Part shown: positions 15,728-25,032 of the stretch, one piece after another
Position numbering within the stretch: position 1 is the stretch's first letter
Layout: every line of letters starts with the position of its first letter
NCBI RefSeq assembly: GCF_019683635.1
Contig: NZ_JADGIA010000018.1
Location: 1 to 39,729 of the forward strand
Direction: 5' to 3'
DNA from: Thermogemmatispora sp.
Lineage (GTDB): Bacteria; Chloroflexota; Ktedonobacteria; Ktedonobacterales; Ktedonobacteraceae
Length of the DNA stretch: 39,729 nt
Translations under genes and position numbers: made by a program
The notes under the pieces: model-generated
The model's database searches: none
What the model saw: only the letters and a program-made list of their open reading frames with translations
Told to the model about the DNA's origin: nothing

Positions 15728-16705
15728 CTAGAGCCAGCGCAGGCGACGGAAGATCAGCAGCAGGAGCAGTGAGATCACGGCCATCACCATCAGAGCCAGC
15801 GCATAGCCATAGGTCCAATGCAACTCGGGCATATACTCAAAGTTCATCCCCCAGATACCCGCCAGCAAGGCGTCGACCATCAAAACAATCGAGGCTGCCG
15901 TCAGCGTGCGCATCGTCTTATTGAGGTCATTGGAGACGATCGAGAGGTTCGCATCCATCGTCGAACTCAGCTGATCGCGATAGAGATCAACGGTGTCGGC
16001 GACGCGCATAACGTGATCGTAGACATCGCGGAAATAGAGCAAGGCATGCTCATTGAAGAGGGGGTTATCGCGATTCGTGAGCACATTGAGCACATCGCGC
16101 TCGGGACCGGCGATACGGCGTAGCGTCAGGAAGCGCTTCTTGAGGGCCAGCAGGTCCTGAGTAAAGGAGCGCTGACGCAGCTCACCGCTGAAGAGGCGAT
16201 CCTCCAGGGCCTCGGCCTGCTCGACCATCGCATCCAGCACCGGGAAATACTGATCGACGATCGTGTCGAGGAGGGAATAGAGCAGGACAATCACCCCGCC
16301 CTCAAGCTGGCGCACATTGCGCGTCCAGCGCTGCTCGGTCTCCTCCAGCTCGGGAATAGGCTCGCTATGCACCGTGATCAAATAGCGCTCCCCCAGAAAG
16401 ATCGACAACTCACAGACCCGCAAACGGTCTGTGGACGGCTCGGCCTGCACCGTATAAAAGACGAGCAGGTAGAAATTGTCATACTCCTCGATTTTGGGGC
16501 GCTGATGCTTATGACCGGCATCCTCTACGGCCAGCGGATGCAAATGAAAGGCCACCCCAACATCCTGCAGCTCCTCCTGACTCGGATTGAAAAGGTCGAG
16601 CCAGAGAACGGTCTGCGGCTCGGCCAGCGCCTGCTTGGCCTCGGCCAGCGAGGTGACGCGCTGAAAGCAATGCTCCAGGGAATTGCAGCGCAGCGCTTTC
16701 AACAT
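15728..16705 (-). CDS. corA: CorA family magnesium/cobalt transporter
   Basis: A 325-residue pentameric-type Mg2+ channel. The large cytoplasmic N-terminal domain includes the conserved LWLDLFNPSQEEL and YLITVHSEP segments. The C-terminus has two transmembrane helices with the family selectivity motif in GIWGMNFEYMPE between them, and a basic end RRLRWL. It is complete. It sits between the two halves of the methylcrotonyl-CoA carboxylase gene set on the same strand, about 200 bases upstream of the hydratase gene; that position has no obvious metabolic reason. Other divalent ions are possible substrates in this family. Confidence 0.94.
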   Translation of the reverse strand: MLKALRCNSLEHCFQRVTSLAEAKQALAEPQTVLWLDLFNPSQEELQDVGVAFHLHPLAVEDAGHKHQRPKIEEYDNFYLLVFYTVQAEPSTDRLRVCELSIFLGERYLITVHSEPIPELEETEQRWTRNVRQLEGGVIVLLYSLLDTIVDQYFPVLDAMVEQAEALEDRLFSGELRQRSFTQDLLALKKRFLTLRRIAGPERDVLNVLTNRDNPLFNEHALLYFRDVYDHVMRVADTVDLYRDQLSSTMDANLSIVSNDLNKTMRTLTAASIVLMVDALLAGIWGMNFEYMPELHWTYGYALALMVMAVISLLLLLIFRRLRWL

Positions 16706-16823
16706 AAGCGTGGGCCTTTCCTTCTTCCTTCATGAACTCAGGAGCTGCCAGCCGGCGCGTCTCCTGCTCCGCCTGCGGCCTATCTCGCTCTGCCGGCGCC
16801 AGAGGCTCCTCACCATGCCCATG

Positions 16824-18431
16824 CTACATGCGGAAGACGCCGAAAGGCGTCTCAGGCATGGGCGCATTGAGCGAGGCAGCGATCCCCAGAGCCAGCACCG
16901 TACGCGTCTCACAAGGATCGATGATCCCATCGTCCCACAGGCGAGCCGTACTGTAGTAGGGGTTGCCTTCGCGCTCATATTTCTCCAGAATTGGCTGCTT
17001 AAAGGCCGCCTCCTCTTCCTCGGTCATCGTCCCTCCGCGCGCCGCCAGGTTCTCCTTGCGGATCGTCGCCAGAACGCTGGCCGCCTGCTCACCTCCCATT
17101 ACCGAGATACGGGCATTGGGCCACATCCAGAGCTGGCGCGGCGAGTAGGCGCGCCCGCACATCGCATAATTGCCCGCCCCGAAGGAGCCGCCGATAATCA
17201 CCGTAAAGCGAGGGACCGGTGCGTTGGCCACCGCCATCACCATCTTCGCCCCATCCTTGGCAATGCCGCCGCTCTCATACTGGCGCCCCACCATGAAGCC
17301 GGTAATATTCTGCAGAAAGACCAGCGGGATCTGGCGCTGGGCGCACAGCTCAATAAAATGGGTCGCCTTGAGGGCGCTTTCCGAGAAGAGCACCCCATTA
17401 TTGGCAATAATGCCCACGGGATAGCCCATCAGGCGGGCGAAGCCGCAGACAATCGTCGTGCCATACAGCTCCTTGAACTCGTGGAAGCGGCTGCCATCGA
17501 CCAGGCGAGCAATCACCTCGCGCACATCGTAGCTCTTGCGATAGTCGCGCGGCACAATGCCATAGATCTCCTCGGGATCGTAGCGCGGCGGCTCCGGCTC
17601 AGTGATCTCCCAGGGAATGTACTTGCGCCGCTGCAGATTGGCCACAATGCTGCGGCAGATAGCGAGGGCATGCTCATCATTGAGGGCATAGTGATCAGCC
17701 ACTCCCGAGATACGGCAGTGGACATCGGCCCCCCCCAGCTCCTCGGCGCTCACCTCTTCACCAGTCGCCGCCTTCACCAGCGGTGGCCCACCGAGAAAAA
17801 TCGTCCCCGTGCCACGCACGATGATGGTCTCATCGCTCATCGCCGGCACGTAGGCCCCGCCCGCAGTACACGAACCCATCACCACGGCAATCTGCGGAAT
17901 ACGCTGGCTCGACATCCGCGCCTGATTGTAGAAGATGCGCCCAAAGTGATCGCGGTCAGGAAAGACCTCGGCTTGCAGCGGCAAAAAGGCACCGCCCGAG
18001 TCGACCAGATAGATACAGGGGAGACGGTTCTGTTCGGCAATCTCCTGGGCGCGCAAATGCTTCTTCACCGTCATCGGGTAGTAGGTCCCGCCCTTGACGG
18101 TGGCATCGTTCGCAATAATCATGCACTCCTGGCCCTCCACCACCCCAATACCGGTCACGATGCCCGCCGAGGGGGCCTCGTTCTCGTACATATCCCAGGC
18201 AGCCAGCGGACTCAGCTCCAAAAACGGGGTGTCGGGGTCACAGAGTAAACGAATGCGCTCGCGCGCAAGCAGCTTGTTGCGCTTCCGATGGCGAGCCACG
18301 GCATCAGCGCCTCCGCCCTGCTGCACCTGCTGCAGACGCTCCTTCAGCTCGGCCACAAGCTGACGGAAATAGCGTGCATTTTCCTGAAATTCAGGATTGC
18401 TGCGGTCAACATGCGTTTCAAGGACTCGCAT
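16824..18431 (-). CDS. Methylcrotonyl-CoA carboxylase carboxyltransferase (beta) subunit
   Basis: A 535-residue carboxyltransferase that moves CO2 from carboxybiotin to 3-methylcrotonyl-CoA, giving 3-methylglutaconyl-CoA in leucine breakdown. Length and sequence match the mitochondrial and bacterial MCC beta chain closely: [84 protein letters not shown] and [12 protein letters not shown]. Those features separate it from propionyl-CoA carboxylase beta chains. It is upstream of corA on the same strand and probably has its own promoter in 18432-18589, where a TGCCA-TTG-TGGCA palindrome lies at 18466-18478. Firm call. Confidence 0.95.
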   Translation of the reverse strand: MRVLETHVDRSNPEFQENARYFRQLVAELKERLQQVQQGGGADAVARHRKRNKLLARERIRLLCDPDTPFLELSPLAAWDMYENEAPSAGIVTGIGVVEGQECMIIANDATVKGGTYYPMTVKKHLRAQEIAEQNRLPCIYLVDSGGAFLPLQAEVFPDRDHFGRIFYNQARMSSQRIPQIAVVMGSCTAGGAYVPAMSDETIIVRGTGTIFLGGPPLVKAATGEEVSAEELGGADVHCRISGVADHYALNDEHALAICRSIVANLQRRKYIPWEITEPEPPRYDPEEIYGIVPRDYRKSYDVREVIARLVDGSRFHEFKELYGTTIVCGFARLMGYPVGIIANNGVLFSESALKATHFIELCAQRQIPLVFLQNITGFMVGRQYESGGIAKDGAKMVMAVANAPVPRFTVIIGGSFGAGNYAMCGRAYSPRQLWMWPNARISVMGGEQAASVLATIRKENLAARGGTMTEEEEAAFKQPILEKYEREGNPYYSTARLWDDGIIDPCETRTVLALGIAASLNAPMPETPFGVFRM

Positions 18432-18465
18432 GGGCGTTTCTTCTCTTCCTCTCTGAAGAAATCAC

Positions 18466-18478
18466 TGCCATTGTGGCA
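18466..18478. promoter_or_regulatory. Small palindrome upstream of the MCC beta gene
   Basis: TGCCA-TTG-TGGCA is a perfect 5-3-5 inverted repeat about 35 bases upstream of the start codon. It is placed where an operator for a catabolic repressor could lie. Such short palindromes also occur by chance. Confidence 0.25.
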
Positions 18479-18589
18479 TGAGGCGCTCCTCTTCGTCAAG
18501 ATGTTCCTTCTCGACGAAGACCGCCCTCTACACAAGCAGGGAGGCGCCCCAGGCCACAAAAAGGCCAGCTGAGGAGGAAGAGAAGAAGC

Positions 18590-19063
18590 TCAGGCCAGAG
18601 GCGCTGCTCGCTCAATGTGTTGCTGCGCCAGTACGTCATCGATCTGGGCCAGCAGCCGCCCGGCGGGGGCAAAGCCATAGTTGACCGCCTGGGCTTTGCC
18701 CTGGCCGTCGAGCACGACCGTCGTCGGAAGGGTCAGCACTCGATAGCGAGCCGTCAATTGGGGCTCAGTCGGCGCGTCCACCTCGATCACCCTGACGAGA
18801 TCACCGCGGGCCGCCTGCACCTGGCGCAACGCCGGCTTCTGCAAGCGATGACACTGCTGACACTCGGCGCTGCTGAAGAGCAAAATGCGTACCGGCGGGT
18901 TGGAAGTCCCCGAGCCACTCTGGAGACCGGTAGCCAGGGCCGGCGCCGCCAGGGCCGCCCGGCGCTGCCGTTCTACAAAACGCCGTCCGAGCACAATGAA
19001 AGCCCACAGGAGGGCGGCCAGCAGGACCAGCAAGGCCGCCCGCCAGAGCATCACGTTTAGCAT
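18590..19063 (-). CDS. Membrane-anchored thioredoxin-like protein
   Basis: A 157-residue protein with one N-terminal transmembrane helix (about residues 4-26, LWRAALLVLLAALLWAFIVL), then a thioredoxin fold. The active site reads SSAECQQCHRLQ, a CxxC, near residues 66-75, and the cis-Pro loop is VLTLPTTVVLDG. The redox domain should face the outside of the membrane. The gene follows the DUF4395 gene after 31 bases on the same strand, so the two are probably co-transcribed. The pairing suggests a disulfide relay between a membrane CxxC protein and an exported thioredoxin. Target proteins are unknown. Confidence 0.86.
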   Translation of the reverse strand: MLNVMLWRAALLVLLAALLWAFIVLGRRFVERQRRAALAAPALATGLQSGSGTSNPPVRILLFSSAECQQCHRLQKPALRQVQAARGDLVRVIEVDAPTEPQLTARYRVLTLPTTVVLDGQGKAQAVNYGFAPAGRLLAQIDDVLAQQHIERAAPLA

Positions 19064-19094
19064 CTCTCAGCTCTCTCCGTCTGCCCGCATTCTC

Positions 19095-19580
19095 CTACCT
19101 CACGCCGCGCCAGTGGAAGCCCCCCTCATAGCGCACTCGCGGGACAAGGCCGAGCTTCCCCAGATAGTAGTAGACCAGACAGCCAGCGCAGAAGCCAACC
19201 GTGAGATTAACAAAGGAGAGTACAAACACGAGCAGGTCCAGGACCCAGCCGACCGTTGTCGCCGCTGTCAACAGGAGCACCAGCCCAGCCACCAGCAGCA
19301 AGGTAGCTCCTACACCCTGAGCAAAACGATGGGGGGCAGGATCATCCTCGACAAGGCGTGGCTTCAACAGACCGCTCGGTACGAGCACATGCCGATAGAG
19401 CAAGGCAAATGGACCAACCGTCGGCCAGAGGGCACTCCAGGCCAGAAGCAGCCCGGTGATCAGCACGAGCGGCGGCCAATTCAACAGAAAGGCCAGGGCC
19501 GTCAGCACAACCACACTGCCCTGCGAAAACTTCGCCAGGTGCGTATCGACGCGCAAATCAGTTGCAGAAGCGGCTTCCAC
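19095..19580 (-). CDS. DUF4395 family membrane protein
   Basis: A 161-residue protein with four or so hydrophobic segments. It matches the DUF4395 family from memory: a conserved HRFAQGVGATLLL segment after the second membrane stretch and a CxxC (VGFCAGCLVYY) in the last helix. The function of this family is not established. Its frequent partnership with thioredoxin-like genes, also seen here, and its membrane CxxC support a thiol-redox role such as passing electrons across the membrane. It is the first gene of a two-gene operon transcribed from the AT-rich region near 19680-19715. Confidence 0.78.
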   Translation of the reverse strand: MEAASATDLRVDTHLAKFSQGSVVVLTALAFLLNWPPLVLITGLLLAWSALWPTVGPFALLYRHVLVPSGLLKPRLVEDDPAPHRFAQGVGATLLLVAGLVLLLTAATTVGWVLDLLVFVLSFVNLTVGFCAGCLVYYYLGKLGLVPRVRYEGGFHWRGVR

Positions 19581-19778
19581 AGCAGTTCCTCCTCCAGTTC
19601 AGATCAGGCTGAGGGACAAGCACCCACCTCCATCCAAGGAGATGAGCGCCTCTCGAACCGAGCCTTCACCTGGGTGAATGATAACATAGTGTATCTATTA
19701 AGTAAACAACCACTCCACAGTCTGCCGTATTCCCGCTGCACGGTAGAGCACAGCGACAGTCAGCTCCGCCATCCCCCC
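19581..19778. other. Divergent region upstream of the DUF4395 gene
   Basis: This non-coding stretch separates the minus-strand redox pair from the tRNA on the plus strand. The AT-rich segment 19680-19715 is the likely minus-strand promoter region: TTGTTT, a 17-base spacer and TGTTAT can be read there, a weak match. Confidence 0.4.
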
Positions 19779-19807
19779 TTGACAGGGCTGGCAAGAAAAG
19801 GTATCCT
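19779..19807 (+). promoter_or_regulatory. Promoter upstream of tRNA-Gln
   Basis: TTGACA (19779-19784) and TATCCT (19802-19807) are separated by exactly 17 bases. This is the best classical housekeeping promoter in the window. Transcription would begin about 150 bases before the tRNA, so a 5' leader must be trimmed. Confidence 0.65.
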
Positions 19808-19966
19808 GTTTTCGGACAGCTACAGACAAGGTGTCGCGTCCTGGCTTTACGCTATCGCCAGAGCATGCAACAGCGGCTAGGCGGGCAGAAGGCTAGTCGG
19901 CTGCCTGGAGTCGGAGAGCACGAGCCAGGCGAGACGCGACTGGAGCGGCTGAGCGTGCCGTCACTT

Positions 19967-20040
19967 TCGGGTGTGGCCAAGCGGTAAGGCAGCGGACTTT
20001 GGATCCGCGATCCCAGGTTCGAATCCTGGCACCCGAACCA
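19967..20040 (+). tRNA. tRNA-Gln (anticodon TTG)
   Basis: A full cloverleaf is visible: acceptor TCGGGTG/CACCCGA (19967-19973 with 20030-20036), D arm GCC...GGC, anticodon stem GCGGA/TCCGC with loop CTTTGGA (anticodon TTG), and T arm CAGG-TTCGAAT-CCTG. The CCA end is encoded at 20038-20040. A hairpin CTGCTCTC/GAGAGCAG follows within 30 bases and may mark the 3' end. Confidence 0.97.
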
Positions 20041-20285
20041 TCTGGCTCCTGCTCTCCGTCGGCGAGAGCAGGGATCGGTCCCTCACGACCAGGTTCAAGG
20101 GTTGATCGATATTCTCTATCGTGCTTGCGCAGGCAGCAAGCAAGGAAAAGGGGGAGCTTATTTCTTTCCCGCGCCTGAGCAGAAGGATAATCGACTCCTC
20201 TGTCTGGCTCAGCGCAGCTTAGCCCGGCGATTCGTGGCGCAGGGGCACGAATCGCTGAGGAGACAGCCATGAAACAAGAGGTTTT

Positions 20286-21752
20286 GTGAATTCAACAATG
20301 AAGACCTATGTGACCGTGGTCCTTGCAGCGGGCAAGGGCACGCGGATGCGTTCCGCCATTCCCAAGGTGCTCCATCCGCTGGCCGGGCTGCCGATGTTAG
20401 GCCATGTGCTCAATGCCGTGGAAACGATTCCTCTCACCTCTGCCTTTGCTCCACTGGCAGCCACCATTACCGCTCACCGCCCCATTGTTGTCGTCGGCTG
20501 CGAGGCCGCCCAGGTCCAGGCCGCCTTTGGTGAGCGCTGCTACTACGCTCTGCAGGCTGAGCAATTGGGCACCGGCCACGCTGTCCTGGCCGCCCGCGAG
20601 GCCGTCGAGGCCCTGACTCCTCCTCCTGAGACGGTGCTCGTCTGCTACGGTGATACTCCGCTCATCAGCGCCGAGATGCTGGCCCGCGTCCTGGTTCAGC
20701 ATGTGGAGAGCCAGGCCACCATCACCTTCTTAACGGCTATCACCGAGCAGCCCTCGGACTTTGGGCGCGTGGTTCGCGATACCTCGGGCGCCGTGGTGGA
20801 GATCGTCGAGGTCAAGCGCGCTACCGAAGAGCAGAAGCGCATTAAAGAGGTGAATTCGGGTGTCTACTGCTTCGAGCGTCGCTGGCTCTGGGAGACCTTG
20901 CCCCGCCTCGCGCGCAATCCTTTCAGTGGCGAGTACTATCTCACCGATCTGGTGGCCATTGCGCGCTCGCAAGGGCGCACCATCGCGACGGTAACCGGCG
21001 CTCTAGAGGAGACGGTGGGCGTGAACGATCGCGTGCAGCTGGCGGCGGCGGAGCAGATCCTGCGGCGCCGCATCCTGGAGCGTCACATGTACGCGGGCGT
21101 GACGATCGTCGATCCTGCGGCCACCTACATCGACGCCGAGGTCTCCATCGGACCCGACACGGTTATCCTGCCCGGCACCATGATCACTGGCCGAACGCAA
21201 ATCGGCTCCGGCTGTCGGATCGGCCCAGGAACTACCATCGAGTCGTCGATTATCGGAAACCGCTGTATCATTCGGAATTCGGCTCTTGAAGAGACTATTC
21301 TCGAAGATGATGTACGGATCGGCCCCTTCAGCCACTGTCGCCCCGGCGCCCATCTGGCTCGTGGCGTGCGCATGGGCAACTTTGGCGAGGTGAAGAACTC
21401 GTATATCGGTGCGGAAACAGACATGCATCACTTTAGCTATATCGGTGATGCCACTGTCGGGGCACATGTCAACATTGGTGCAGGAACAGTGACTTCCAAC
21501 TATAACGGGATCACACGCCAGAAGTACCGTACGGTCATCGAGGACGGGGCCTTCATCGGCTGCGATACGATCATCGTGCCGCCCGTGACCATCGGTGAGG
21601 GAGCCATGACGGGCGCCAACGCAGTGGTGAACCGCGACGTGTCTCCCCATGCGCTAGTGGTTGGTGTGCCCGCCCGTCTGCTGCGTATGCTCGATCCCGC
21701 GGCAGCAGCAGAACAGGCCTCCTCAGAAGCGGAAGGAGGCAAAAAGGAGTAA
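20286..21752 (+). CDS. glmU: Bifunctional GlmU: glucosamine-1-phosphate acetyltransferase / UDP-GlcNAc pyrophosphorylase
   Basis: A 488-residue enzyme that acetylates glucosamine-1-phosphate and joins it to UTP, giving UDP-GlcNAc for cell-wall and glycan synthesis. The N-terminal nucleotidyltransferase has LAAGKGTRMRSAIPKVLHP and CYGDTPLI. The C-terminal half is a left-handed beta helix of hexapeptide repeats with FGEVKNSYIG, the catalytic-His region MHHFSYIGDA, and NYNGITRQKYRT. The GTG at 20286 is preferred: AGAGG ends five bases before it, while the ATG at 20298 is 17 bases away. The corC-like gene starts 8 bases after the stop, so the two form an operon. Confidence 0.95.
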   Translation: MNSTMKTYVTVVLAAGKGTRMRSAIPKVLHPLAGLPMLGHVLNAVETIPLTSAFAPLAATITAHRPIVVVGCEAAQVQAAFGERCYYALQAEQLGTGHAVLAAREAVEALTPPPETVLVCYGDTPLISAEMLARVLVQHVESQATITFLTAITEQPSDFGRVVRDTSGAVVEIVEVKRATEEQKRIKEVNSGVYCFERRWLWETLPRLARNPFSGEYYLTDLVAIARSQGRTIATVTGALEETVGVNDRVQLAAAEQILRRRILERHMYAGVTIVDPAATYIDAEVSIGPDTVILPGTMITGRTQIGSGCRIGPGTTIESSIIGNRCIIRNSALEETILEDDVRIGPFSHCRPGAHLARGVRMGNFGEVKNSYIGAETDMHHFSYIGDATVGAHVNIGAGTVTSNYNGITRQKYRTVIEDGAFIGCDTIIVPPVTIGEGAMTGANAVVNRDVSPHALVVGVPARLLRMLDPAAAAEQASSEAEGGKKE

Positions 21753-21760
21753 CTACAACT

Positions 21761-23251
21761 ATGGACGCCGATGGCATACCCCTTGTCAGGATCGCCGCCG
21801 CTCTCAGCCTCTCTCTCCCCCAGCTCGACGGCGTGGCCTGGCTGCAGCTGATCATCTTGGTCATTGCGCTGATTCTGTGCGCCACAGCCTCCGCCGCCGA
21901 AACCGCGCTGACTTCGGTCAGCCGCATCAAGCTGAAAAACCTCGTTGAGGAGGGTGATCCCCAGGCCGCTGAGCTGGAGCGCTTGCTGGCTCACCCGAAT
22001 ACGTTCCTCTCGACGATCCTGGTGGTCAATAGCATCGCAGTGATCGTGGCCTCCAGCATGGCCACGGTCCTGGCCCTGCGTTTCTCGGCCACCTGGGGCG
22101 AGCTGATCGCCACTGTGCTCATCTCGCTGATCGTGCTGATCTTCTGTGAGATCACACCGAAAACTGCCGCTGTGCAGAACCCCCTGCGCTGGGCGCGCGC
22201 CCTCAGCGGCTTCGTACGCTCCGCCGCCTGGCTGTTGCGACCGCTGGTCTGGTTGCTCGGCGTGGTCACCTCTTCCCTGGCGAGCTTGCTCGGCAGCGAG
22301 CTAAAGCACGCAGGCCCCTTCGTAACAGAGGAGGAGCTGCGCCTGCTGGTCTCGGTCGGCGAGCAAGAGGGCGTCCTCGAAGAGGAAGAGAAGGAGATGA
22401 TCCATAGCATCTTCGAGTTCGCCGATACCCCGGTGCGCGAGGTGATGGTGCCACGCATCGACATGATTACGCTGGAGGCCGATACTACCGTCGATCAGGC
22501 CGTCGATGTGGCCTTGCAGGGCGGCCTCTCCCGTATTCCTGTCTATGAGGAGTCTCTAGACAATATCCTGGGCATCCTCTATACCAAGGATCTCCTCAAG
22601 GAGCTGCGCCAGGGCCACCATACGCGCCTGGTGCGCGAGTTAGTGCGTCCGGCCTACTTTGTGCCAGAAACGAAGAAGCTCGACGATTTGTTGCGCGAGA
22701 TCCGTCAGCGGCGCACACATATGGCCATCGTGGTCGATGAGTACGGCTCGGTCGCTGGTCTGGTGACAATCGAGGACCTGATGGAAGAGATCGTCGGCGA
22801 TATTAAGGATGAGTACGATCGTGAGGAGAACCTCTACGAGCGCATTAGCGATACGGAGTATATCGTCGACGCCAAGATGAATATCGACGACTTCAACGAG
22901 CTGATGGGAACAAAGCTTGATAACGAGGACTACGAGACGCTTGGCGGCTTCCTCTATGCTCAGCTCGACAAGATCCCAGTAGCTGGTGATACGATTACCT
23001 ATGGGGATTTGAATCTGACGGTGCTGGCAACACGTGGGCGACGCATCACGAAGGTGCGAGTGCTACGCCTGAGCAACCCAGGTGCCGAGGAGTCGTCGGC
23101 GGCCCCCGCCGAGCGGCCCAGGCTGCCGGCCCCACCGCCTTCGACGTCAACACCTGCGTTGGATAGCCCTGAGAAGCAACGAGCGCCCGCTCCAGCCCGG
23201 CAGGCAATGGCTCAGTCCCCCGTTATGAGGGAGGCGACCAACCTCTCCTGA
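21761..23251 (+). CDS. CNNM/CorC (HlyC) family protein with DUF21, CBS pair and CorC domain
   Basis: A 496-residue membrane protein. Domains in order: an N-terminal DUF21 transmembrane domain (about 30-200) with SAAETALTSVSRIKLKNL; an acidic linker EGVLEEEEKEMIHSIFEF; a CBS pair (about 225-350) with VREVMVPRIDMITLE and VVDEYGSVAGLVTIEDLMEEIVG; a CorC/HlyC domain to about 430 with YETLGGFLYAQLDKIPVAGD; and a Pro/Ala-rich disordered tail. Characterised relatives export or regulate Mg2+ in an ATP-linked way; haemolytic activity is historical naming only. It is in an operon with glmU. Confidence 0.92.
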   Translation: MDADGIPLVRIAAALSLSLPQLDGVAWLQLIILVIALILCATASAAETALTSVSRIKLKNLVEEGDPQAAELERLLAHPNTFLSTILVVNSIAVIVASSMATVLALRFSATWGELIATVLISLIVLIFCEITPKTAAVQNPLRWARALSGFVRSAAWLLRPLVWLLGVVTSSLASLLGSELKHAGPFVTEEELRLLVSVGEQEGVLEEEEKEMIHSIFEFADTPVREVMVPRIDMITLEADTTVDQAVDVALQGGLSRIPVYEESLDNILGILYTKDLLKELRQGHHTRLVRELVRPAYFVPETKKLDDLLREIRQRRTHMAIVVDEYGSVAGLVTIEDLMEEIVGDIKDEYDREENLYERISDTEYIVDAKMNIDDFNELMGTKLDNEDYETLGGFLYAQLDKIPVAGDTITYGDLNLTVLATRGRRITKVRVLRLSNPGAEESSAAPAERPRLPAPPPSTSTPALDSPEKQRAPAPARQAMAQSPVMREATNLS

Positions 23252-23267
23252 TCCAGTCCGCAGAACA

Positions 23268-23330
23268 CAAAGCCCGGGCGGCCTGGCGTACGCATGTCAT
23301 ACACCCAGGCCGCCCGCGACCTGCGCTTTG
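23268..23330 (+). terminator. Strong hairpin after the corC-like gene
   Basis: GGGCGGCCTGG (23276-23286) pairs perfectly with CCAGGCCGCCC (23305-23315). CAAAGC/GCTTTG (23268-23273 with 23325-23330) can extend the stem. No T run follows, so it may act as a pause or 3'-end hairpin rather than a classical terminator. Confidence 0.5.
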
Positions 23331-23466
23331 GCCAGCTGAGTCCAGACTCCCCGTTGGAGAAAGGAGCGAGCGGCTTCAGTCCCGAGCTGCCTCTCACCAC
23401 CCAGCCAGCAGCAGCGCTCGCTGTCGGGTCACAGGCGGTTTGGGTTAGATTGGGCCGCGTAGAGCG

Positions 23467-24408
23467 ATGAAGCTAGATCTCTCTACTTTACCACGCCAGG
23501 TGCGCGTGGTCGAGGTTGGACCGCGCGATGGTCTGCAAAACGAGAAAGTGCGTGTTCCCACGGAGCAGAAGATCCATTTCATTCGTCTGCTCGCTGAGGC
23601 GGGCTACTCAGAGATCGAGGTGACTTCTTTTGTCAGTCCGCGGGCTGTCCCACAGCTGAGCGACGCCAGCGAGGTTATGACGGGCCTGCGCGACCTGCCA
23701 GCGACACTGCGCCTGACGGCCCTGGTCCCGAATCTCAAGGGCATGGAGCGGGCTTTAGCCGCAGGACTGCGCTCGGTAGCCGTTTTTACGGCGGCCAGCG
23801 ACAGCTTCACGCGGCACAATATCAATGCCACGGTAGCCGAAAGCCTGGCCCAGTTCCGCCCTGTGCTGGCGCTGGCTCAGCGCGAAGGGGTGCGCGTGCG
23901 GGGCTATATCTCGACGGTCTTTGGCTGCCCCTACGAGGGACGTGTCGATCCCCGGCGTGTGCTGGCAGTAGCCCTGGAACTGCTGGAGATGGGCGTCGCT
24001 GAGCTATCGCTGGGCGACACCATTGGTGTGGCTACCCCCAATCAGGTAGTTGAGGTTCTGGATTTGCTGTTGAACGAAGGAGGCATTCCTCTTGAGCGGC
24101 TGGCTGTGCACTTCCACGACACGCGCGGCACGGCTCTGGCCAATGTGCTGGCCGCCCTCCAGATGGGCGTGAGCTGCGTGGATTCTTCCGCCGGTGGTCT
24201 GGGTGGCTGCCCTTACGCTCCCGGGGCCAGCGGCAATCTGGCTACCGAGGACTTGCTCTATCTGCTCCACGGCATGGGCATCGAGACCGGCGTCTCGCTG
24301 GAGCAGGTGGTCAGGGCCACACGCTTCATCGCCACGGTACTCGATCACCCTCCGACGAGCAAATATTACCTTGCTGCTACTGCTCAGGCTCCGTGCAGCG
24401 AGAGCTAG
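23467..24408 (+). CDS. mvaB: Hydroxymethylglutaryl-CoA lyase
   Basis: A 313-residue TIM-barrel enzyme that splits HMG-CoA into acetyl-CoA and acetoacetate, the last step of leucine breakdown. It opens with the family motif EVGPRDGLQNE, and has SLGDTIGVATPNQV, VHFHDTRGTALANVL (metal-binding His pair) and the lyase signature GGLGGCPYAPGASGNLATED, whose Cys is the catalytic-site cysteine. It is complete. The enzyme completes the route carried by the carboxylase and hydratase genes 5-9 kb upstream on the other strand, but is not in their operon. Confidence 0.94.
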   Translation: MKLDLSTLPRQVRVVEVGPRDGLQNEKVRVPTEQKIHFIRLLAEAGYSEIEVTSFVSPRAVPQLSDASEVMTGLRDLPATLRLTALVPNLKGMERALAAGLRSVAVFTAASDSFTRHNINATVAESLAQFRPVLALAQREGVRVRGYISTVFGCPYEGRVDPRRVLAVALELLEMGVAELSLGDTIGVATPNQVVEVLDLLLNEGGIPLERLAVHFHDTRGTALANVLAALQMGVSCVDSSAGGLGGCPYAPGASGNLATEDLLYLLHGMGIETGVSLEQVVRATRFIATVLDHPPTSKYYLAATAQAPCSES

Positions 24409-24504
24409 TTGACTGCCCCTTCCTCACTTTCTAAAATAGACACCTGTATCGATGGCTGATCCCATCGACCGGTTGCTGTCTTGTTCTGAGGAAGGAGCAA
24501 GTTG

Positions 24505-25032
24505 ATGACCCGATTGTTCTACTGGCTCTACCGCTTTCTCTCCAGGAGGGAGAAGCCGCTGTTGCAGCTTCTTGTGGGAGTCCTGTTGATTCCCGTGGGG
24601 GCTGTGGTTGCTTATGCTGCTTGTAGCGGCGAATATATCTATCCCTATTGGGTAATTCTGGGGGGTGGCCTGGCCTTTGTCGGCCTTGTCCTGCTCCTCA
24701 AAGGGCTGATCCTCCTGCTGAGTCGGAAGCGGGTTTCGGCAGCAGCTGCTGCCTCGTCAGCCGCGCGCGAGCCGGTCGCTGGGCGAGATGCGCACGCAAG
24801 CCTGGCAGGTCAAGCCTTCTCCACGACTGCCTCGCCCTCGGCTCGATCAGGAGGACCTCGTCAGAGGCCAGCAGGCTCGGCAGCTACGGCTGTTCCTGCG
24901 GCGATGGCCGGGTCTGGACAGCCGCCTGTGGCTCCCCCCCCACAGTTGTCCTGGTGGGGAGGCACCCCCTGGCCAGGGGAACCGCTGGACTATCCAGGCT
25001 ACCAGCCGCCGTCCCCATCTCAGCGACGCTGA
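24505..25032 (+). CDS. Small two-helix membrane protein with Ala/Pro-rich tail, unknown function
   Basis: A 175-residue protein I do not recognise. Two hydrophobic helices (about 18-42 and 48-73) are separated by a short loop SGEYIYPYW, after a basic N-terminus RFLSRREK. The C-terminal 100 residues are rich in Ala, Ser, Gly and Pro and end in a Trp/Pro/Tyr-rich piece (WWGGTPWPGEPLDYPGYQ). The ATG at 24505 has GGAAGGAG eight or so bases upstream; an in-frame TTG lies just before it. The hydrophobic part and ribosome site support a real gene. The tail may interact with the cell surface. Confidence 0.68.
   Translation: MTRLFYWLYRFLSRREKPLLQLLVGVLLIPVGAVVAYAACSGEYIYPYWVILGGGLAFVGLVLLLKGLILLLSRKRVSAAAAASSAAREPVAGRDAHASLAGQAFSTTASPSARSGGPRQRPAGSAATAVPAAMAGSGQPPVAPPPQLSWWGGTPWPGEPLDYPGYQPPSPSQRR

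Noticed and set aside
16683-18248. 521-codon frame antisense to the MCC beta gene
   Set aside because: The opposite strand encodes a complete, highly conserved carboxyltransferase; the antisense frame is rich in His/Arg and has no ribosome site.
18885-19880. 331-codon plus-strand frame over the thioredoxin and DUF4395 genes
   Set aside because: It overlaps two recognisable minus-strand genes, and its translation shows no domain.
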